This document shows, in pieces, positions 51,376 through 60,644 of a stretch of DNA of 64,000 nucleotides. The stretch comes from Phreatobacter sp. (GTDB lineage Bacteria > Pseudomonadota > Alphaproteobacteria > Rhizobiales > Phreatobacteraceae). The notes below the pieces were generated by a model. It was given only the letters and a program-made list of their open reading frames with translations. It had not been told where the DNA came from and ran no database searches. Positions within the stretch are counted from its first letter, which is position 1. Each line of letters starts with the position of its first letter. The stretch covers positions 186,001-250,000 of the forward strand of contig NZ_JAPZTZ010000014.1 in assembly GCF_027532945.1 (NCBI RefSeq), written 5' to 3'. The translations under genes were made by a program, and so were the position numbers.

Positions 51376-51445
51376 CACAGATCCCCCTTGGACAAGACAG
51401 CCAATTTGGCGATCCAGAGCTTGGCCAATGTTGTGGGGTGGCTTC

Positions 51446-51461
51446 TGTGATTTAGCCCACA
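51446..51461. promoter_or_regulatory. Crp-like operator, site 1
   Basis: TGTGATTTAGCCCACA has the form TGTGA-N6-CCACA. The E. coli Crp consensus is TGTGA-N6-TCACA, so one base of the core differs, and TGTG...CACA is palindromic. It lies between the divergent two-TM protein gene (start 51375) and the Crp-type gene, only nine bases before ATG 51471, which would suit autorepression or a start at 51525. Confidence 0.6.
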
Positions 51462-51470
51462 CTTGCGAAG

Positions 51471-52193
51471 ATGACGTCCGTCGCTGACAATGACAGGGCG
51501 AATGCAGCCGTCGGGGGCCGGTTGATGGATCTGCGGGACAATGCGCTGTTTGTGGGCTTGTCGGCTGAAGCGAAACGCGAGCTCGGACACTCCTTCTCGC
51601 CCCGGCGTTATGCCGAAGGCAGCCGGATCATCGCGGCGGATGATCGTTCAACCGACCTCTTCCTGGTCGTCTCCGGGCGTCTCTCGGTACGGTCCTTCGC
51701 CGACGACGGACATGAAGTCGCCTTTGTCGAAATCGGACCGGGCGCCTTCTTCGGTGAACTGGCCGCGATCGACGGAGGACCACGATCGGCCGATGTGATG
51801 GCCGCCGAGGAGTCCGTGCTCGCCACCATGCGGGCCGAGGCGTTGCGGGAGGCCGTCCTGCGCCATCCGCAGCTTGGACTCAATCTCGCGATCCATCTTG
51901 CCGGTCGGGTGCGCGACCTCTCCGGCCGGGTTTTCGAGGTCAGCACGCTGCGCTCGTCACAGCGGATACGACGGGAGCTGCTCCGGCTCGCTCGGAACGG
52001 CTATCCCACGCTGAATGCAGTCGACATCCGGCCCGCCCCGACGCACTACGAGATTGCGGCCCGCACATCCACGCATCGCGAAGCGGTGTCGCGGGAGCTC
52101 TCTGCCCTCGCGACGCGCCGAATCCTGCGCACCGGGCGCAAGACGATCACCATCATCGACATGGCGGCCCTCGAGCGGCTGGCCGAGTCCTGA
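51471..52193 (+). CDS. Crp/Fnr-family transcriptional regulator
   Basis: Encodes 240 residues (ATG 51525 is an alternative start). The cyclic nucleotide fold carries a phosphate-binding cassette GAFFGELAAIDGGPRSADV, with the Gly-Glu and Arg-Ser pairs used to hold cAMP or cGMP. The C-terminal winged helix contains THYEIAARTSTHREAVSRELSALATRRIL. The Fnr iron-sulfur cysteines are absent. The cassette and the neighbouring nucleotide cyclase suggest a cAMP-type signal; two Crp-like sites lie in this cluster. It is convergent with the subtilase gene, five bases apart. Confidence 0.93.
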   Translation: MTSVADNDRANAAVGGRLMDLRDNALFVGLSAEAKRELGHSFSPRRYAEGSRIIAADDRSTDLFLVVSGRLSVRSFADDGHEVAFVEIGPGAFFGELAAIDGGPRSADVMAAEESVLATMRAEALREAVLRHPQLGLNLAIHLAGRVRDLSGRVFEVSTLRSSQRIRRELLRLARNGYPTLNAVDIRPAPTHYEIAARTSTHREAVSRELSALATRRILRTGRKTITIIDMAALERLAES

Positions 52194-52198
52194 CGGCC

Positions 52199-54313
52199 TC
52201 AGAATCGCAGTGGATGACGATCGGAGTTGTCGTCGTCGGTGGCCGCTGGTCGGATTATCCCCCAGCCCTGGCGCTCATCCGACTTCGAGGGCCTTGCGAA
52301 GGTCGACACGAGACCGCCGGCCGCCGATTTTGGCGATGCTTGCCGGAAGGATTCGATGCGATCCGCGATCCGGCGCGCGACGAATGGGGCCGCGACGCTG
52401 GTGCCGTTGAGCCGGACCGAGCTGCGGCTGCGCGCACCGCCGGCCCTGATGCCGGCCAAGACGACCGATTCCTCGGAAGGGGCCGCCAGATCGACCCCGC
52501 GGTTCTCCTCGCCCTTGAAGCCGGCACCGGAATAGGGCGCGATGTCGGGAACGCCGCCTGCCATGTCGGTGCGCACGAAAGCGCCCGCCACCACGACGAC
52601 GCTACTGCCACTCGCCATGGCGTTGAGCGACCCCGCGCCATCGACGAGGCATCGGTGCTCCGCCCCCTCGTTCGGAACCCGTCGATCACGCGTCCCGCCG
52701 CAAGGATCGACAAACCGGGACTGACGGGCGTTGCGAACCGTTCGCCGCGGGAGATCGTCGCGCTGGACCCAGGCATGGACATGAGTCCCCGTCTGCATGC
52801 CGCTGGCCGCAGCGGTGAGGCGCCACCGCCCATGCGGTGCCACCGGCCCGCCAACGTCATCCGGGGCGGTGCGGGTGACACAGATCTGGAAGAGGTGGCG
52901 GCTGCGCGCCTTGGACGGCGGACAGGAGATGGCCTGGGCGACGAGCCGCCCCTTGTCGTCGCGGAGTTCCGCGAAGCTGGTGCCCTTGGTCGAGAGAGCG
53001 ACTGTCTGACCCGTCGGGGTCGACACCTGCAGCGAGAAGACACCGTCAAATCCGTCGGGGAGCCAGACCTGCACGAGATTGGGAGTGCCGTCGTCCGGCA
53101 GGATCTCCCAGGTCAAGGACTGCGGAAAATCGCGCTCGAACCCGTCGGCTGGCAGCGCCGCATGACAGTCGGCGAGATAGCTGTTGCCCGAAGGCATGAC
53201 GATGACGAACGGAACGCTGGGATAGGCCACGGACCAGCCCCTCACGAGGTCGTCCATCGCTCGCTCGACATCCGAGCTGCCATCGTGGGGCCCTGCCATG
53301 TTGCCGTAGCTGACGGTCACGACGACGGGGTTGGGAGGACCGTCTGTCCCCTCCGCCATACGCTCGGCCATGGCGGCGATGAAGCGAAGACCGTCGAGCA
53401 GGTAATAGCCGAGGGAATGACCGGAACCATCATCCACCGCGACATCCGGCAACTGGACCGATACGATCGGGCGCAGGTCCGATCCGGCAACATCTCCCTC
53501 CGGCGCGGCGCCGGCGGCGATGTCCATCACATGCGTCCCGTGGGTGGTGCGGGCTGCGGACCATGTCGTCTGCGGCAGGCCAGCGTCATACAACCCGATG
53601 ATCCGGTAGAACGCGTCCTCGTCGCCGCCGGATGATCCAAGGGCAGTGTTCACCTCGCGCCGCGTGATGAGCCGCCCGTAGTCGAAGCCCGGCGGCCGCG
53701 AGGCCGCCGTGAACTGTTGCGACCAGAGGCCGACGGAGCGCGTTTGACCGTTCGCGCTGCGAAACCGGTCTGAGGCCAGGCAAAGCCCATCGTCGATGAG
53801 GCCCATCAGAACACTGCCGGCCGCGATGCGCGGCGTCGCCTGCATGGCCAAAGGGGTCCCGGCGGCACGGATGACGAGAGGTTCCGGTGGAACCGATATC
53901 GTCAGGCTGTCGATGAAGGATGCGAGAACATCATGATCGGCAAGCCAATTCACCACCTGCGGCGCGATACGGGCCGTGCAGTACCGGGCTCCGGCCCAGT
54001 GACCCTTGGCCTGGCGATACGTCGACGCGATGAGGATGCTGGACCTCCATGTGGCCGCCTTCACATCGCCGAACACGATGGCATCGTCTGCCGGGCGAAC
54101 CCCGTTCACGGCAAAAGTGGCGAGGTCCGCCGCGGTGACGCCTTCCGCGAGGCGGATCAAGACCCGCAACGAGAGATCTGGCGTCAGATCATCCGGCGAT
54201 GGAACGGTGGCGGCAATAGGCGCGCCGGCATCGCCCAACAGCCAATCGGCGAGGGGATCGATTGTGATGGCGCGGCCCTGGAACCGGCTCTGGCCTTCGG
54301 TTCTCCATTCCAT
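52199..54313 (-). CDS. Subtilisin-like serine protease (S8) without signal peptide
   Basis: Encodes 704 residues. The catalytic triad is Asp174 (LIDDG), His258 (HGTHVMDIAAG) and Ser639 (NGTSVAAP), with oxyanion Asn in PSGNSYLAD. About 165 residues precede the protease domain, longer than a normal prodomain. Large insertions (about 400-600) separate the blocks. No Sec or Tat signal is seen, so the enzyme may act inside the cell or leave by another route. It starts three bases after the stop of the NGL-repeat protein gene, which suggests coupled expression. Confidence 0.9.
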   Translation of the reverse strand: MEWRTEGQSRFQGRAITIDPLADWLLGDAGAPIAATVPSPDDLTPDLSLRVLIRLAEGVTAADLATFAVNGVRPADDAIVFGDVKAATWRSSILIASTYRQAKGHWAGARYCTARIAPQVVNWLADHDVLASFIDSLTISVPPEPLVIRAAGTPLAMQATPRIAAGSVLMGLIDDGLCLASDRFRSANGQTRSVGLWSQQFTAASRPPGFDYGRLITRREVNTALGSSGGDEDAFYRIIGLYDAGLPQTTWSAARTTHGTHVMDIAAGAAPEGDVAGSDLRPIVSVQLPDVAVDDGSGHSLGYYLLDGLRFIAAMAERMAEGTDGPPNPVVVTVSYGNMAGPHDGSSDVERAMDDLVRGWSVAYPSVPFVIVMPSGNSYLADCHAALPADGFERDFPQSLTWEILPDDGTPNLVQVWLPDGFDGVFSLQVSTPTGQTVALSTKGTSFAELRDDKGRLVAQAISCPPSKARSRHLFQICVTRTAPDDVGGPVAPHGRWRLTAAASGMQTGTHVHAWVQRDDLPRRTVRNARQSRFVDPCGGTRDRRVPNEGAEHRCLVDGAGSLNAMASGSSVVVVAGAFVRTDMAGGVPDIAPYSGAGFKGEENRGVDLAAPSEESVVLAGIRAGGARSRSSVRLNGTSVAAPFVARRIADRIESFRQASPKSAAGGLVSTFARPSKSDERQGWGIIRPAATDDDNSDRHPLRF

Positions 54314-54316
54314 GAC

Positions 54317-55513
54317 TCACCCCCGCGGCGCAGGTGCAGGAGCGCCGTCGCCCTGCCATTCGGCGAGCGCCTGGTCCCACAGCCATCCGAGCATCGGCGC
54401 GCGCGCAACGGTGTGCTCGCCACCAGTTGTCAGGCCAGCGAGCTTGTTGGCCGGCGATGCGAAGGCGTCGTCCACGAGCCCCCAGGCGAAGTCCTGCTGG
54501 TCATTGCCATCGTCGGTGAACTCCGAGCCATCGAAAATCCGCTGGCGGTACACACGGTCGGCCTTCTGGCAGCGAGCCACAAGATAATCGCCCAAGGCCA
54601 GACCCAGTGCACAGCCGGCGACGCTGTCGACGGGAAAATGGACGCCGGCGATCGTGCGGTTCACGGCCACGCGGTAGGCGAGGCGCATCAGCTGTTGCTT
54701 CCACAGGCCCTCGCGATAGTGATCGACACCCGCACTGGCCAGGAGGGTCGAGAGCACGCGCGCCATGATGAACATTTCCGTGGCGTGCCCGCTCGGGAAG
54801 GCGCCGTGCAGCGGGGTCGGAATGACCGGCTGGATCTGCGGCGAGAAATCCGCTGGTCTGGGTGTGGCGAAAGCCTGTTTGAACCGCATCTCGACGAGGA
54901 CCGCAAAGCGGTGAGCGGCCATCAGTAGTTCGATGGTTCGCGGCGTACGCACGTCAGACAGGAAGGCGATCGCGCCGATGAAGCCGAGGGGAATCGGGAT
55001 CTGCGAAACGATCTCGTGGATGCGGTCGATGCGCAGCGCAGCATAGCCCGCCGTCAATCGCAGCTGTTCGCCGCCGAACTGCTGTGGGCCGGGAGCACGG
55101 ATGGAAATAATGGGCAGATGATCGCATTCGATCCCCGCGGTGCCGCTGCGGCGCTCGACATGGAACAGCGTCAGCGTGGACGGGCCGGGGCCGGAGGTTG
55201 CGAAGGTGAGTTCGGTGAACAGCGAGGCATCCAGAGCGTGTCCACGAAAGGCGGCACCCCAGAGGCGAAGGTTGTCAGCCGAATCGAAACTGGGCCATCG
55301 CGGTGACGTGGCAGGCGCCTGCCAGGAGCCAGCGATGCCATCGTGGGTGGTCAGGAGCGCCGAGGGATCCGCCGTGGCGCCAGCGGCGCCGGAAAGCCCA
55401 TTCGCGATGGCGAGCCCGTTCAGGCCGTTGAGACCGTTCAGTCCATTCAGACCATTGAGGCCGTTGAGCCCGTTGAGGCCATTGAGCCCGTTGAGCCCGT
55501 TGAGTTGTGCCAT
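54317..55513 (-). CDS. PAP2 / vanadium haloperoxidase-fold protein with NGL-repeat N-terminus
   Basis: Encodes 398 residues from ATG 55513, after GGGGAGAG. Residues 5-34 are ten NGL triplets, then AIANGLSG. The C-terminal half has the three phosphate/vanadate motifs: KQAFATPRP, PSGHAT and NRTIAGVHFPVDS. This is the soluble vanadium-haloperoxidase/acid phosphatase branch; no TM segments are seen. Haloperoxidase versus phosphatase cannot be decided. No signal peptide is present; the repeat occupies its place. Upstream is the cyclase gene (29 bases), downstream the subtilase. Confidence 0.85.
   Translation of the reverse strand: MAQLNGLNGLNGLNGLNGLNGLNGLNGLNGLNGLAIANGLSGAAGATADPSALLTTHDGIAGSWQAPATSPRWPSFDSADNLRLWGAAFRGHALDASLFTELTFATSGPGPSTLTLFHVERRSGTAGIECDHLPIISIRAPGPQQFGGEQLRLTAGYAALRIDRIHEIVSQIPIPLGFIGAIAFLSDVRTPRTIELLMAAHRFAVLVEMRFKQAFATPRPADFSPQIQPVIPTPLHGAFPSGHATEMFIMARVLSTLLASAGVDHYREGLWKQQLMRLAYRVAVNRTIAGVHFPVDSVAGCALGLALGDYLVARCQKADRVYRQRIFDGSEFTDDGNDQQDFAWGLVDDAFASPANKLAGLTTGGEHTVARAPMLGWLWDQALAEWQGDGAPAPAPRG
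55412..55501 (-). repeat. Ten tandem 9-bp units encoding NGL
   Basis: Ten successive Asn-Gly-Leu codon triplets. The units differ in wobble bases (AAC/AAT, GGG/GGC/GGT/GGA, CTC/CTG), while the amino acids are unchanged. This suggests selection for the peptide rather than very recent DNA slippage. A leucine-rich, glycine-bent repeat could form an amphipathic beta or polyproline-like rod, a cleavage target or a binding tail. Confidence 0.95.
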
Positions 55514-55542
55514 GTTGCTCTCCCCTTGGCTGAGCTGTCGGA

Positions 55543-57387
55543 TCAGTCGGGCACGCCCGCCTGTTTGAGTGCGTGAGACAATCGTTTGCCGACGTCGAAA
55601 TCGGCGGCGGGTGACCACCGCAGCCATTGCGTGACCGTGAGGTTCGGCTGGATCGCGAGCAGGTCTTCGGCAGCGCTGCGGGCTTCGTCATGCCTGCCGA
55701 GTTGCCAAAGCGAGGCCGCCCGCACCCGCGCCGCCGAGGCATAGCCTCGATTGCAGCGTGCGGATTCAGTCGCGTGCATCAGGGCGAGTTCATAGTCGCC
55801 GGCCGAGAAGGCGCAGGAAGCGGCGATCGCATCATAGTAGTAACGGTGGGGATCCCGGGGCGACAGCGCACGGGCATGCAGGTTCAATCCGTAGCCAGCC
55901 TTGCCGCGGTCGGTGAACTGATACAGCGCCGATTTGTGGAGGATCGCCAGGGAGTCGCTTGGGTTTGAGGCGATGGCGAGATCGAGATATCGCTCGGCGG
56001 CATCGAAGCTCTTGAGAAAATTGGTGTGGATCAGCCCGCAGACCGACAGCGCCAGGGAACTCTCAGGATCGAAATCCAGCGCACGAAGCGCCAGTTCATT
56101 GGCCTTCGAACCATCGGCCTCGGGATCCTCCGATCGGCCGAGCTGAACCTTGATCGTGTACCACACCGCCAGCCAGGCCTTCGGCATGCTCTCGCGCGGC
56201 AGACGTTCGACGAGCGTCTCCAGCAACAGCCGCCCATAATCGAAATCCCGATGCGAGGGCTTGTGCATGAGGCCGATGGCCGCGAGGAGAAGAGAATAGC
56301 TCTCCAGCGATGGCATGGGCTGGCGCCGGGCTCGGTCAAGCTCCCGCGCCATGATGGAGCGCATCGCAGAGGCCATGAATTCGGCGAGAGAAGGAGCGTC
56401 GCCGGTCACCAGCGACGAAGCGTTGAGCGACAGCCGCTCCTGCAGGATGACCTGTCCTGAACGGGTCTCTGCCAGCTCGATACGGATCAGCAGGTTTGCG
56501 CCGCGCCGCCCATAGGAGCCCGACACGACATACTTGGCGCCCAGTTGATCGCCGATGTCCGACAACCCCGTACGCCGCCAGCGAAACACCGCGCTGGACA
56601 GTCGGGAAATGACGTTCATGTGCTGGGATCGGGAGAACGTCTGGATGATCGTGTCGGCGATCACATCGCCAAGAACCAGGGTGTCGCCGTGCGCCTCGAC
56701 GTCCACGAACGGGATCACCGCGACGGCCGGAACGAGGTCGTGGCGAAGACCTCCCGGCTGAAGCAGCGTGCGGCTCCCCGGTGGCGAGAGCCTGAAGGCA
56801 TGGATGGGCCGCTCGAAATGCTTGAGATGACAGGGACCTAGATCCTCGATGTCCGCATCGATAGCGTCGACGAGGCCTGCATGGACCGCTGCCGAGACCA
56901 CGATCCCGCCGGGATCAGCCAAGGCGCACAGCCGCGCGGCCAGATTGGCGGTCGTTCCGTAAACGTCCTGATCGTCGGCAAGGAACTCGCCCGCCTCGAG
57001 CCCCATCCTCACGGCAAGGACGGGTTCGTCCGAGGACAGGCCCTGCGTCAGCCGCAGGATTGTCAGTGCCGCCGAAACGGCCGCGCGAACATTGTCGAAG
57101 GCAGCGAGGACACCATCGCCGAGGGATTTGACGAGCCGCCCGCCGACGGGGCGAATGGCCTCGTCCTCGATCCGGCCGCGCAGGTTCAGCCATTGCGTGA
57201 CGAAGCGCCCCTGGTAGACCTCCGTGAGCCTGACAGACTCCACCACGTCGACCACCAGAACGACGCCGACGCGCCACGCGAGTTCGCTGCTGGCATAGGC
57301 CGCAAGAAGGTCTCTCGTTCCCACCGGCATGTACGTCGTCGCCCCACGACCGCTCAACCCCAAGCTACGGAACGCAGGCGACTTTGT
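55543..57387 (-). CDS. Class III adenylate/guanylate cyclase with TolB-like domain and TPR repeats
   Basis: Encodes 614 residues from ATG 57387; ATG 57330 and TTG 57495 are alternatives. Cyclase domain about 40-200: metal Asp48 and Asp92 (LVVDVVES, SLGDGVLAAF), Lys88, Asp142, Asn149 and Arg153 (DVYGTTANLAARL) are all present, so it should be active. A TolB-N-like region (AVAVIPFVDV...GDVIADTIIQTFSR) follows at about 225-340, then TPR-like repeats to the end. It is the first gene of the cyclase/haloperoxidase-fold/subtilase unit and is divergent from the large exported protein gene. Confidence 0.9.
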   Translation of the reverse strand, partial: TKSPAFRSLGLSGRGATTYMPVGTRDLLAAYASSELAWRVGVVLVVDVVESVRLTEVYQGRFVTQWLNLRGRIEDEAIRPVGGRLVKSLGDGVLAAFDNVRAAVSAALTILRLTQGLSSDEPVLAVRMGLEAGEFLADDQDVYGTTANLAARLCALADPGGIVVSAAVHAGLVDAIDADIEDLGPCHLKHFERPIHAFRLSPPGSRTLLQPGGLRHDLVPAVAVIPFVDVEAHGDTLVLGDVIADTIIQTFSRSQHMNVISRLSSAVFRWRRTGLSDIGDQLGAKYVVSGSYGRRGANLLIRIELAETRSGQVILQERLSLNASSLVTGDAPSLAEFMASAMRSIMARELDRARRQPMPSLESYSLLLAAIGLMHKPSHRDFDYGRLLLETLVERLPRESMPKAWLAVWYTIKVQLGRSEDPEADGSKANELALRALDFDPESSLALSVCGLIHTNFLKSFDAAERYLDLAIASNPSDSLAILHKSALYQFTDRGKAGYGLNLHARALSPRDPHRYYYDAIAASCAFSAGDYELALMHATESARCNRGYASAARVRAASLWQLGRHDEARSAAEDLLAIQPNLTVTQWLRWSPAADFDVGKRLSHALKQAGVPD

Positions 57388-57520
57388 CATGCCGGTTGCA
57401 ACGCCGCCAAGGCGCTGCTTTGCCTCGAAAGCCTGCAGCTTGACCGCGCCCCCCCTCACGCTCCGAGCCCCCCTGCTCAACCCAATGCCGTCCAAGCTCG
57501 CAGTTCATCTCCCGACGTTC

Positions 57521-57536
57521 TGTGACCTTTCCCACA
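57521..57536. promoter_or_regulatory. Crp-like operator, site 2
   Basis: TGTGACCTTTCCCACA again has the form TGTGA-N6-CCACA, the same eleven... fixed bases as site 1 except for the spacer. It lies in the divergent region between the cyclase gene and the 1008-residue protein gene, 73 bases before ATG 57610. It may control both directions. Confidence 0.6.
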
Positions 57537-57609
57537 GACGACCACGTCCGCTTGGCGAGAGCCTGGAGAGAGGGCGGGTATCCCCGTCGACGGGCCGGGG
57601 AGGCAACTC

Positions 57610-60600
57610 ATGGTGGGGCGAACGGGCATTGGTCTTGCGATGATAGCAATGGCGCTGGTCCCGATCTGCGGTGCTCCGTCGGTCGCGGCGTCCCCGCGGA
57701 CCTCGGTCGGTGCGACGGAACGTTTCGACATCGTGATCGGGTCGCTCTGCATCGGCGATGTTCCCCGGTCAGCGCGGCGGACGGTGCGCGTCATCCAGAG
57801 CGGCGCAGACCAGTACGAGGATTGGGTGGTCGACTGGACCGGCCGGCCCGGTCATCCCCGCCCCATCATCAAGTTCCTGCGTGAGCCCGCGCGAGAGACC
57901 ACAGGCGCAAGCTGCCGGGAAACGCCAGGCGACCTGCTTCTGGGCGGTGACCTGGAGGCGATCCGCATGTCGGCGCGCTCGTCCATGCCCGGCAATCGTG
58001 GCACGCCCCGCATCACCATTCCGCGGGGCGGGCTGAGCTTGCGGGTCGGCCATGTCCATTCCGGACTGGCACCGATCTTCGGTGGCGTGCTCGACCTCGC
58101 GGGTAGCAAGGCTTGGATCAAGAGCCGGGAGGCTTTGACCATCGTCGAGGGCCTTCAGCCACAGGGGGCTCTCCAGATCACGTCCTGGGCGCGCACGGTT
58201 CGTGGCGCACGCCTCGCGCTGCAGCCAGGTGCTGAAGCGTTGCCCATGGACCTGTCGTCGCGGCGACAGAACATTACCATCGTCACGCCCTTGGACGGCT
58301 CGGACACGGAACTGCTGGAGGGTCGTCTCACGGGACGGCTGCCGCGCCAGACCCTCCCGAACCTCGTGCTGCCAAGCGGTCGCTTCGGCGATGCGGTGCT
58401 GGAGAACGGCCAGGTGACCATCGAACGGCACGGGGCCGAGACCGCTATGGCGATCGAGAAGGTCACCATGGGCTTTGCCAGTGCCCGCCTCGAATCCGGC
58501 CTTCACGCCGTGACCCTGGACAGGGGCAGCGCCAGAATCGCGAAGATCATGGCTCCCATTTCGCCCACGGCTGACGTGCTGGTCATGCGCTCGCCCAAGG
58601 TCGAAGGGCTGGAGGCGAGCGCCGGCTGCCAAACCACCCTGGCGGAACGTTCGGTCATGGTGGCTGCCGCATGCGAGCTAAGCCTCGCCGCACAGCCCGG
58701 CGCCGCCGTTTACACGATCAGCAGCAGCGCACTGACGAGCCTCGGGCTGGACGGCATCGTGACGCCAGTCGGCGGCACCTCGGCCAGCTTCAGGGTCGAG
58801 CAGCGCGAAGACCAAGAGCACCTGACGGGTCGGCTCTCCGACTATGCCACCCGGCTGGGTGCTCTAAGGTTCCAGCCCATGCAACTGCTGGACATGGCTC
58901 GCACCCGCCTTGCCCGCGGGACGGCCATCCGCATTCCCGTCGATCTGCAGCTCCCCGCAGCCGGGGGTAAGGTGACCCACGACGCCGGCGGCGGGCGGCT
59001 CGTTGCCGAAGGCAAACTCGAGGAGTTCCGCCTCAAAGGGGAGTTTGTCCTCGATCTGGCGGGTGTTGAGCCCTGGCGCCTCGAGATCGCGCCCGGCGAC
59101 CTGCGATTCAGCGCCTCGGGCATGGTCACCTACGAACCACTCGTTCTGGGAGGCAGCACGCAGTTCGCCTCTCTCGCCATCGGTTTCGTCAGCCAGACAC
59201 CCGTCGTTGTGAAACGCGCCGGTGCGACGGGACGTGTCCTGTTCGCGCCCGCTCTGACGACGGTACTGGATCCCCGCCTGTCCCTGGGCCGATCCCCGGA
59301 GGGTGTCGTGTTCAAGGCACCGGCCAGGCTGGACGCCAGAGCGACCCTGTCGCTGGACCTGTCCAGCGGCAAGGTCGACGTGGAGACCGGCCGGCTGTCG
59401 ATCGAAACCGCCGAAGCCATCGTCGAGGCCGGCAAGCCCGCCACCGTCGGCGACATCAGCGTCGAGAATGGGAGCCTGCGGTTCGACAGCCTGTCTGCGG
59501 TGTTTGATCGCGGCATTGGACGGGCCGAGATCAAGGGCCTGCAGATTTCAGCCGCGAGGCTGTCGAGCGTACCAGCCGAGATGGGCGGTACATCGGCCGA
59601 GCAGATCGCCTGGTCAGGAACCGGCACTCGTCTGGTCAGGTCAGGTCTTGTCTCCGGGAGGTTCGGCAGGAACCCAGCGACCGGCAGCGGCATCAGGCTG
59701 GAGGACGTCGAGGTACGGGACACTTGTATCAACCTGACCGATGCGCGGGTCGGTCGGGGGACGGCCTTCACCCTCGCGGGCGGGTCGCTCGACATCTGCG
59801 TTGATGTCTGGAGCGACACGGACCTGCGCGGACGCCTCGCCTTCCGCAGCGGCTATGTGGCTGGGCAGATCGAGACCTCGAGCCTTTCGGTAGCGGGCCG
59901 CGTCGACATACCCGTCCTCGACCTGGTCGTTACGCACGGAACACCACGCAACCCCAGTGGGAGTGGCCGGCTGGTGACGACCAACATCGACATCCGCGCG
60001 GCGACCCCGGTCGAGATCAAGCAGCGTTGCATCGGTCATCCGGATTTTCAGAGCCTGAAGGCCGCAGCCCATCTTGAGGCCGCAGCTGCTAACCTCGTCG
60101 TTCAGATCGAGAGCGGAGTGCTGCGCGGAACGGGCGGCATCGCCTTCGCCCGGGTCCAACTGAAGCACACGGACGATTACGACTGCCGCACCGAGCTGGT
60201 CGACTGGAAGCTTTGGTCCGCGGTGACCGTCAAGACGGACGTACCCTGCCCCACATGGCGGAACCCGTTTCGATGGTGCCGAAGGGAGATCGTGGTCGTG
60301 CCCGAGGGGCGCGTGACGATCGACTCGCGCCTGCGGATCTATGGCCTCCGGGTCGAAGCCGTTGCGGTCGATCCCCGCATGACGGTGGCGCCGGATGATG
60401 GTCGCACCAGGCTTCGGATCTGCTCGGGACAGTTGGTCACGGCGGTCCCGATTATCCTGGTGTCCTACGCGTTCCAGCCTCGTACGCCGGTGCCTGACTT
60501 CAACAGGTTTGTCGGCGACCTCGCTGGCGCCGTCGTGGCGCCTTTCCAGAGCATGGTGGTGTCGAGTGCCGCGAACACCCTCACCACGACCGTGTCCCTG

Positions 60601-60636
60601 GTGCGCCTTCTCAACATCGCCCCTGTGTGCAGCTGA
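57610..60636 (+). CDS. Large exported protein of unknown family
   Basis: Encodes 1008 residues from ATG 57610, after GGGGAGG. A signal peptide covers about 1-27 (ending SVAAS). The mature part is rich in short beta-type stretches with alternating hydrophobic residues and repeated G-x-L-x-L patterns (ATLSLDLSSGKVDVETGRLSIE, shown in part), reminiscent of AsmA/TamB-like beta-taco proteins but not clearly related. Cysteines are paired in the C-terminal third (about 740-900). A hydrophobic segment lies near the end. The downstream gene overlaps or abuts it. No function assigned. Confidence 0.7.
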   Translation: MVGRTGIGLAMIAMALVPICGAPSVAASPRTSVGATERFDIVIGSLCIGDVPRSARRTVRVIQSGADQYEDWVVDWTGRPGHPRPIIKFLREPARETTGASCRETPGDLLLGGDLEAIRMSARSSMPGNRGTPRITIPRGGLSLRVGHVHSGLAPIFGGVLDLAGSKAWIKSREALTIVEGLQPQGALQITSWARTVRGARLALQPGAEALPMDLSSRRQNITIVTPLDGSDTELLEGRLTGRLPRQTLPNLVLPSGRFGDAVLENGQVTIERHGAETAMAIEKVTMGFASARLESGLHAVTLDRGSARIAKIMAPISPTADVLVMRSPKVEGLEASAGCQTTLAERSVMVAAACELSLAAQPGAAVYTISSSALTSLGLDGIVTPVGGTSASFRVEQREDQEHLTGRLSDYATRLGALRFQPMQLLDMARTRLARGTAIRIPVDLQLPAAGGKVTHDAGGGRLVAEGKLEEFRLKGEFVLDLAGVEPWRLEIAPGDLRFSASGMVTYEPLVLGGSTQFASLAIGFVSQTPVVVKRAGATGRVLFAPALTTVLDPRLSLGRSPEGVVFKAPARLDARATLSLDLSSGKVDVETGRLSIETAEAIVEAGKPATVGDISVENGSLRFDSLSAVFDRGIGRAEIKGLQISAARLSSVPAEMGGTSAEQIAWSGTGTRLVRSGLVSGRFGRNPATGSGIRLEDVEVRDTCINLTDARVGRGTAFTLAGGSLDICVDVWSDTDLRGRLAFRSGYVAGQIETSSLSVAGRVDIPVLDLVVTHGTPRNPSGSGRLVTTNIDIRAATPVEIKQRCIGHPDFQSLKAAAHLEAAAANLVVQIESGVLRGTGGIAFARVQLKHTDDYDCRTELVDWKLWSAVTVKTDVPCPTWRNPFRWCRREIVVVPEGRVTIDSRLRIYGLRVEAVAVDPRMTVAPDDGRTRLRICSGQLVTAVPIILVSYAFQPRTPVPDFNRFVGDLAGAVVAPFQSMVVSSAANTLTTTVSLVRLLNIAPVCS

Positions 60637-60644
60637 GGTCCCCC

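Noticed and set aside
55412..55501. Nine-base tandem array resembling a CRISPR or minisatellite
   Set aside because: It is within a coding frame, encodes a perfect NGL repeat and has no spacers.
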